This document shows positions 60,332 through 64,000 of a DNA stretch of 64,000 nucleotides, in pieces (position 1 is the first letter of the stretch; each line of letters begins with the position of its first letter). Both the position numbers and the translations under genes were made by a program. Under the pieces are notes generated by a model. It was not told where the DNA came from and made no database searches. It worked only from the letters and a program-made list of their open reading frames with translations. The stretch is from a virus, in IMG/VR virus record IMGVR_UViG_3300032309_000245, positions 1 to 64,000 of that record, one strand, 5' to 3'.

Positions 60332-63137
60332 ACCATTCCTCCGGGATCTGGGTCTTGAACCAATACAGGTGAGTCGGATCTACGCTGATTGAAGTTTTCC
60401 AACCCGTAGTCAGGCGACCCTTTTTGTCGTCAACCAAAATGTTCTGCGCCTTCATCTCAAACTCAAACTCGCGTGAGCTAATCTGCCGCTCGTTGAGGTA
60501 CTTCTTGAAGTCAGTTTTGGAGACCTGCAAGAGACTCTGCTCGCTGACTATGCGCCCAACAATAGAGCCTCGTGGCTCCATCGTCACCTTGCCATCCTTA
60601 ATGACTAGGATGTTGCCCATGTTCTTGTTGACGTAATCACCGATCACAGACGGGTAGTCAGTGCGGTTGATCTTGACCACGTTGTCACGAATCTCAATCA
60701 TCGAACGGATGACCTCGTGGTAGATACGGTCGAGGTCTAGTTTAAAAATGTTTGCATTGTTGCCAACCGTACCCGCCGTGAAGACCGCCGCCACAAGGTT
60801 CTGGTAAAAACGGTACGTCGAGCTATCGCCAAAGTCTTTGAGGAACCGAGTGTTCCACTTGCTGATCTCTTCGATGATCCACGCATCACCTAACTTAAAA
60901 AGTTCTTTGATGAAAAGTGGTCCTGCAAACCCGTAGTTGTATGTGAAGGTATCAAAGATCTTTGCCCCCAAAGCAGCACCGCCCTCTTCTTCAAGTACGT
61001 CAGGTTTGTGAACTAGGAACTCAATCAATCGAGCCGCCTCTCCGTCAGGGTTTGCTTTGAACTGCTCAAACTTGCTGTAGATCGACTGGTTTGTGGTAAA
61101 GATAGCAATCAGCGATGCTGACATCTCGTGCTCACGCTCAGCGTTAACCGAACTCTGCATCCTGATCTTCGCCTTGCCGTGGGATATCTTATGCACCAAC
61201 TGCGACGTTGGTTTGGCTTCGCGGTTCGACACCTCGTCCAATCCGAACGGCAGGTTCTTCAGCCCAAGGTAGCGCCCTGTCAATCCATTCTCTGTGGCGT
61301 CAAACACAGACAACTCTTTAGGGTTCCCAAACGCGCTCAAAGCTGCGTACAAAGCACCGGTCTTGCCACACCCCGACTTCCCTAAAAGGGACATTACGAC
61401 GCCGGAAGTTGACGTATAGGGCATCAAAACCGTACCAAAACCAGCCATACCAGCGAACGCATGTAGTTCAAATTGTGGTCGATTTAGCTCGTCAAACGAA
61501 CTGCGCCACCTCTCGTACGTACCTTGTGGTTTGAGATATTTAGCGATGCCTTTAACGAAAGGGGAGGAGGGCGCGTCCAAAGTTTCTCCGTTGTAGTTAA
61601 TCTCCTTGTTGCCGATGACGAAGCTGCGCGTTGCCCAGTTTTCGCCTGTGATTTCCTCTGTCCATCCCATCTGCATACGCATGGTTTCAGCGGTGGTATT
61701 TGTCTGCATGTATTGGCCCCACTTCACAACGTAGTCCATTAAAAGTTTAGTGTTGAGCGTTGAGGCAAGTACACCGTTGTACGCCATCATTGCTTTGAAA
61801 GTTTCCTGCGCATACACGTGCTTCAAGGGGAGAAGAAACTCCCGCATCGAGTCTCGTGGCAGCACCAGCCGCATGAGTAAACACTCGCCATCGTGAGGAC
61901 TCATCATCCTCCTGACCGGGAAGAACTCATGTGGCAAGACTAGGATTGGATCGTTTTGATGCTTAATGCCTTTTTTGTCTATGGTGGGTGCTGGTAAAAA
62001 GTAAATCCCTCCGTTATGGCCCCGAACAAACGGCATCAGGAATTCGGGGAAGTCTGGAATAGTTTTGGTATCCGGTTGCGTCCAAACTGATTCCGTCTGA
62101 TCGGACGGTGGGGCAACTTTGAGTTCTCGTCCAAGGAGAATGGGACTTGCAATCTTCCCCCTGTGCTGACATCCATCACATCCGGCAGGGTATTGGCTGA
62201 TAAACCATTCGCACTTTCGAGGGGCAGGAATAGGTTGAGCTTTTTGTTCTGTTTTAGCATGGTCATATTCCGGGTGGTCTTCTGACATCAAGTGGATAGC
62301 AGTCGCACCGTCCTCACAAAACTTGGCTATCGACAGTCCGGCAAACCATAAAGGCTCCTCTATGGTCGCGGCGTTCACCAGAATATTTTTTATCTGATTA
62401 CAACCGTTACCCTCAATACTTTCTGCCGCTATTTTGCTGAAATTTTTGGTGAAGTTGTCCAGCTTCAGCATCTGAAGAGTGTCTTCATCCAACCCCTTCG
62501 ACGCTACTTCAAGGACGGACGCTTCGGTCTTTAACGGTTCTTCACCAAAAAACTCTTTGAACTCCTGCCAGTCGTAGAGCGGAAACTCTTCGCTAACAAA
62601 TGCCGTAGGAAGCGGGGGATTGAATTTATGGTTAAAAGTTTCTGGCGCTCTCATGATCCGTGAGGCGTCTGCCGTAACCACGGGGTCAATACTGATGTGC
62701 TCCATGCAGAGGGCTTTGAATCTCTCTGCAAATACTTTCCATTCATCAACCGGAATGTCCCGATCCATCAGCCAGTAAGCGTGTAGCCCACCACCTGAAT
62801 CAACAACAATTGGATCGGGTAAACCCGTAGCGCCTATCAGCTTAAATATTGCTACGTGAGCGTCGCCTTTCTCACCGTACGCCTTGTTGTCGCCTACATC
62901 AAGATCAATAAAGAATGACTTAACGTATAAGCAATCAGCGGATTTCCTGCTGTAGCCATCAAAGGAGCCTAGGGCTACGAATACATTGAGATCTTTGCTC
63001 TTAAACTTTTCAATTTCTTCCAAAACACCGTCGAGTGTCTCTGCGTACCGGTTCTTGATGTTGCCGTGTAAATCAATCCCGCTAACACAATAGACACCCT
63101 GCGTGGGCAATGCTTTCTCGTAAAATTGTTTTAACAT
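60303..63137 (-). CDS. Primase-helicase (archaeo-eukaryotic primase plus DUF927-type ATPase)
   Basis: A 944-residue replication protein. The N-terminal primase-like domain has D78-L-D80 (FFIDLDVG), S114-G-G-G-L-H119 and DPVVTADASRIMR (151-163), the three catalytic elements of archaeo-eukaryotic primases. Cysteines C309, C320 and C323 with H325 may bind zinc. The helicase part is DUF927-like: Walker A GKSGCGKT (586-593), Walker B region FGLDEV (631-636) and FTTNQS as sensor 1. It probably primes and unwinds at the phage origin. The start has only a weak ribosome site. Confidence 0.88.
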   Translation of the reverse strand: MLKQFYEKALPTQGVYCVSGIDLHGNIKNRYAETLDGVLEEIEKFKSKDLNVFVALGSFDGYSRKSADCLYVKSFFIDLDVGDNKAYGEKGDAHVAIFKLIGATGLPDPIVVDSGGGLHAYWLMDRDIPVDEWKVFAERFKALCMEHISIDPVVTADASRIMRAPETFNHKFNPPLPTAFVSEEFPLYDWQEFKEFFGEEPLKTEASVLEVASKGLDEDTLQMLKLDNFTKNFSKIAAESIEGNGCNQIKNILVNAATIEEPLWFAGLSIAKFCEDGATAIHLMSEDHPEYDHAKTEQKAQPIPAPRKCEWFISQYPAGCDGCQHRGKIASPILLGRELKVAPPSDQTESVWTQPDTKTIPDFPEFLMPFVRGHNGGIYFLPAPTIDKKGIKHQNDPILVLPHEFFPVRRMMSPHDGECLLMRLVLPRDSMREFLLPLKHVYAQETFKAMMAYNGVLASTLNTKLLMDYVVKWGQYMQTNTTAETMRMQMGWTEEITGENWATRSFVIGNKEINYNGETLDAPSSPFVKGIAKYLKPQGTYERWRSSFDELNRPQFELHAFAGMAGFGTVLMPYTSTSGVVMSLLGKSGCGKTGALYAALSAFGNPKELSVFDATENGLTGRYLGLKNLPFGLDEVSNREAKPTSQLVHKISHGKAKIRMQSSVNAEREHEMSASLIAIFTTNQSIYSKFEQFKANPDGEAARLIEFLVHKPDVLEEEGGAALGAKIFDTFTYNYGFAGPLFIKELFKLGDAWIIEEISKWNTRFLKDFGDSSTYRFYQNLVAAVFTAGTVGNNANIFKLDLDRIYHEVIRSMIEIRDNVVKINRTDYPSVIGDYVNKNMGNILVIKDGKVTMEPRGSIVGRIVSEQSLLQVSKTDFKKYLNERQISSREFEFEMKAQNILVDDKKGRLTTGWKTSISVDPTHLYWFKTQIPEEWFDAGSNQGA

Positions 63138-63151
63138 GTCTCGCAGAGTTG

Positions 63152-63176
63152 AAAAAAGCGAGGTCGCCCTCGCTTT
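63152..63176 (-). terminator. Terminator or attenuator between the HTH and primase genes
   Basis: A perfect 9-bp stem AAAGCGAGG / CCTCGCTTT with a GCGA loop on the minus strand, then three more T. It lies in the 68-base gap before the primase start and could limit read-through from the HTH gene into the primase. Confidence 0.8.
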
Positions 63177-63185
63177 GTTAGTACA

Positions 63186-63203
63186 ACGGGGGTTGCCCCC
63201 CGT
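63186..63203 (-). other. Second hairpin after the HTH gene
   Basis: A perfect 7-bp stem ACGGGGG / CCCCCGT with a GCAA loop, without a T-tract, directly before the terminator. The two together could form a pause-then-terminate structure or protect the upstream message. Confidence 0.55.
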
Positions 63204-63205
63204 AA

Positions 63206-63529
63206 CTATTTTCTTCCGTTAAGTTCTCTCCCTACTACTCTTTCGAGGTAAAGTTTTGCTTCTGAAACGCTCCTTGCAGGGAGTATTTCTTTAGCCGTGT
63301 CGCTTTCAATGATGTCCGTCAAAGTCTCAACCTTCAAGATGTTTTTCTCTCGAATTTGATTTCCGTGGAACCAATTGAAAATCGTCATCCGACTTACGTC
63401 AAGAGCATCAGCCACGTACTTGGCTGGCAGGTTAGCCTTGACGCAAGCCAGAGCCAAAGCAACCCCCGGTTTATGGGGGTTGTCCTTGAACAGCTTAATC
63501 AAAAAGGGTTCGCTGTACGTTCTAGACAT
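63206..63529 (-). CDS. Helix-turn-helix regulator
   Basis: A 107-residue protein. Residues 32-57 (NLPAKYVADALDVSRMTIFN then WFHG) form a Cro/CI-type helix-turn-helix with the recognition helix starting at SRMTIF. The C-terminal 45 residues are helical and may dimerise. The start overlaps the upstream stop as TAATG. It is the only clear transcription regulator in the window, so it is a candidate ligand for the paired inverted repeats at 11861 and 13739; that link is untested. Confidence 0.78.
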   Translation of the reverse strand: MSRTYSEPFLIKLFKDNPHKPGVALALACVKANLPAKYVADALDVSRMTIFNWFHGNQIREKNILKVETLTDIIESDTAKEILPARSVSEAKLYLERVVGRELNGRK

Positions 63530-64000
63530 TACTTCTTAGACCACTTTTTCACCACATCCGAGATATCCTTCTCAGGAACTTCAGCGGGTTTGGCAACCGG
63601 ACGCTTCTGCGGCTCAGGCTCACCCTCGCCCTCGTCGGTCTGGAACACGTTCATTTTAATCGCAGCTTCAGCCGCCGCGCTCTTCGCCTGACGCGCAATA
63701 GTCTCCAACTCAACTTCAGGCACTGCACCGGCTGGCGAGAACAACACCTTCGGCGTTGGCGATTTAGTGTCAAACGCCATCTTGGTCACAATGCGCCCCG
63801 CCGATACGTTGTGCGACGCCAAGTGTTGTACGTACGGACGGAACGGGAACCTACCGTTATCTTCTTTCCCGAAGGTAGAAGTTGCTGGCAAGACAAGTTG
63901 CATCACATCCCCGGATGGATCGTTAGGCAACACCACTGCCGTGCGCCACGACAAGCGGCAAGCACTACCCAAACCGCCTTGGCCTGAACCCTTGACCGAC
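63529..64000 (-). CDS. Conserved replication-region protein, N-terminus beyond the window
   Basis: The frame stays open to the right edge, so the true start is outside. A TTG at 63972 is an internal codon: codons upstream of it read SVKGSGQGGLGSACRLSW without a stop. Visible features are 'GQGGLGSACRLSWRTAVVLP', 'MAFDTKSPTPKVLFSPAG', and a C-terminal acidic-then-basic tail (GEGEPEPQKRPVAKPAEVPE then KKWSKK). The charged tail after a compact beta domain recalls single-strand DNA-binding proteins, but I would not name it so on this evidence. Confidence 0.72.
   Translation of the reverse strand, partial: SVKGSGQGGLGSACRLSWRTAVVLPNDPSGDVMQLVLPATSTFGKEDNGRFPFRPYVQHLASHNVSAGRIVTKMAFDTKSPTPKVLFSPAGAVPEVELETIARQAKSAAAEAAIKMNVFQTDEGEGEPEPQKRPVAKPAEVPEKDISDVVKKWSKK

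Noticed and set aside
1-64000. tRNA genes, integrase or attachment sites
   Set aside because: I found no cloverleaf with a TTCRA arm, no tyrosine or serine recombinase motifs and no convincing att duplication by eye. A tRNA scan of the full sequence would settle the first point.

Overview
The window is almost entirely one tailed-phage genome of podovirus type. It carries a terminase pair, a large portal, a scaffold, a gpT-like major capsid protein, a neck adaptor, two long tail fibres, a holin and GH108 endolysin, and a T7-like set of internal virion proteins that ends in a 2435-residue protein. No tail tape-measure protein, sheath, integrase, transposase, CRISPR array, rRNA or recognisable tRNA was found. 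The base composition is near balanced. Several small early proteins (for example the 124-residue one at 2473-2847, with an AQPEQEPVAW segment) look like proteins from Burkholderiales phages and prophages, so a freshwater betaproteobacterial host is my best guess; that is inference.

Layout. Positions 1-16.6 kb are read leftward. They hold nucleic-acid genes (SNF2-type helicase, HNH-like protein, Cas4/RecB-type nuclease, family A DNA polymerase, VRR-NUC nuclease, DUF3310 protein), a MoxR ATPase / DUF3150-like / VWA-metallopeptidase triad, and many small proteins. Two near-identical sigma-70-type promoters with a built-in inverted repeat (11.85 and 13.73 kb) drive the middle of this arm. A 700-base gene-free segment at 13.65-14.4 kb carries tandem 9-bp iteron-like repeats around an AT-rich core and is the best origin candidate. 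Next to it (14.4-16.7 kb) are three self-contained promoter-gene-terminator cassettes with shared control sequences.

A divergent control region (16.6-17.0 kb) separates this arm from the rightward late region, 17.0-60.1 kb: packaging, portal, GroES-like co-chaperonin, scaffold, capsid, a terminator, two paralogous six-repeat propeller-like proteins, a run of small Lys/Gly-rich proteins, neck proteins, fibre modules, lysis genes, tail structural proteins, a cupin, a gp13-like protein and two large ejection-type proteins. The late region meets a second leftward block (60.1-64.0 kb) with a primase-helicase, an HTH regulator and an edge-truncated gene.

Both window edges cut leftward early genes. 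If the genome is circular or circularly permuted, the right block continues the left arm and the genome has one divergent and one convergent point. The early arm then replicates and regulates; the late arm builds, packages and releases the particle.
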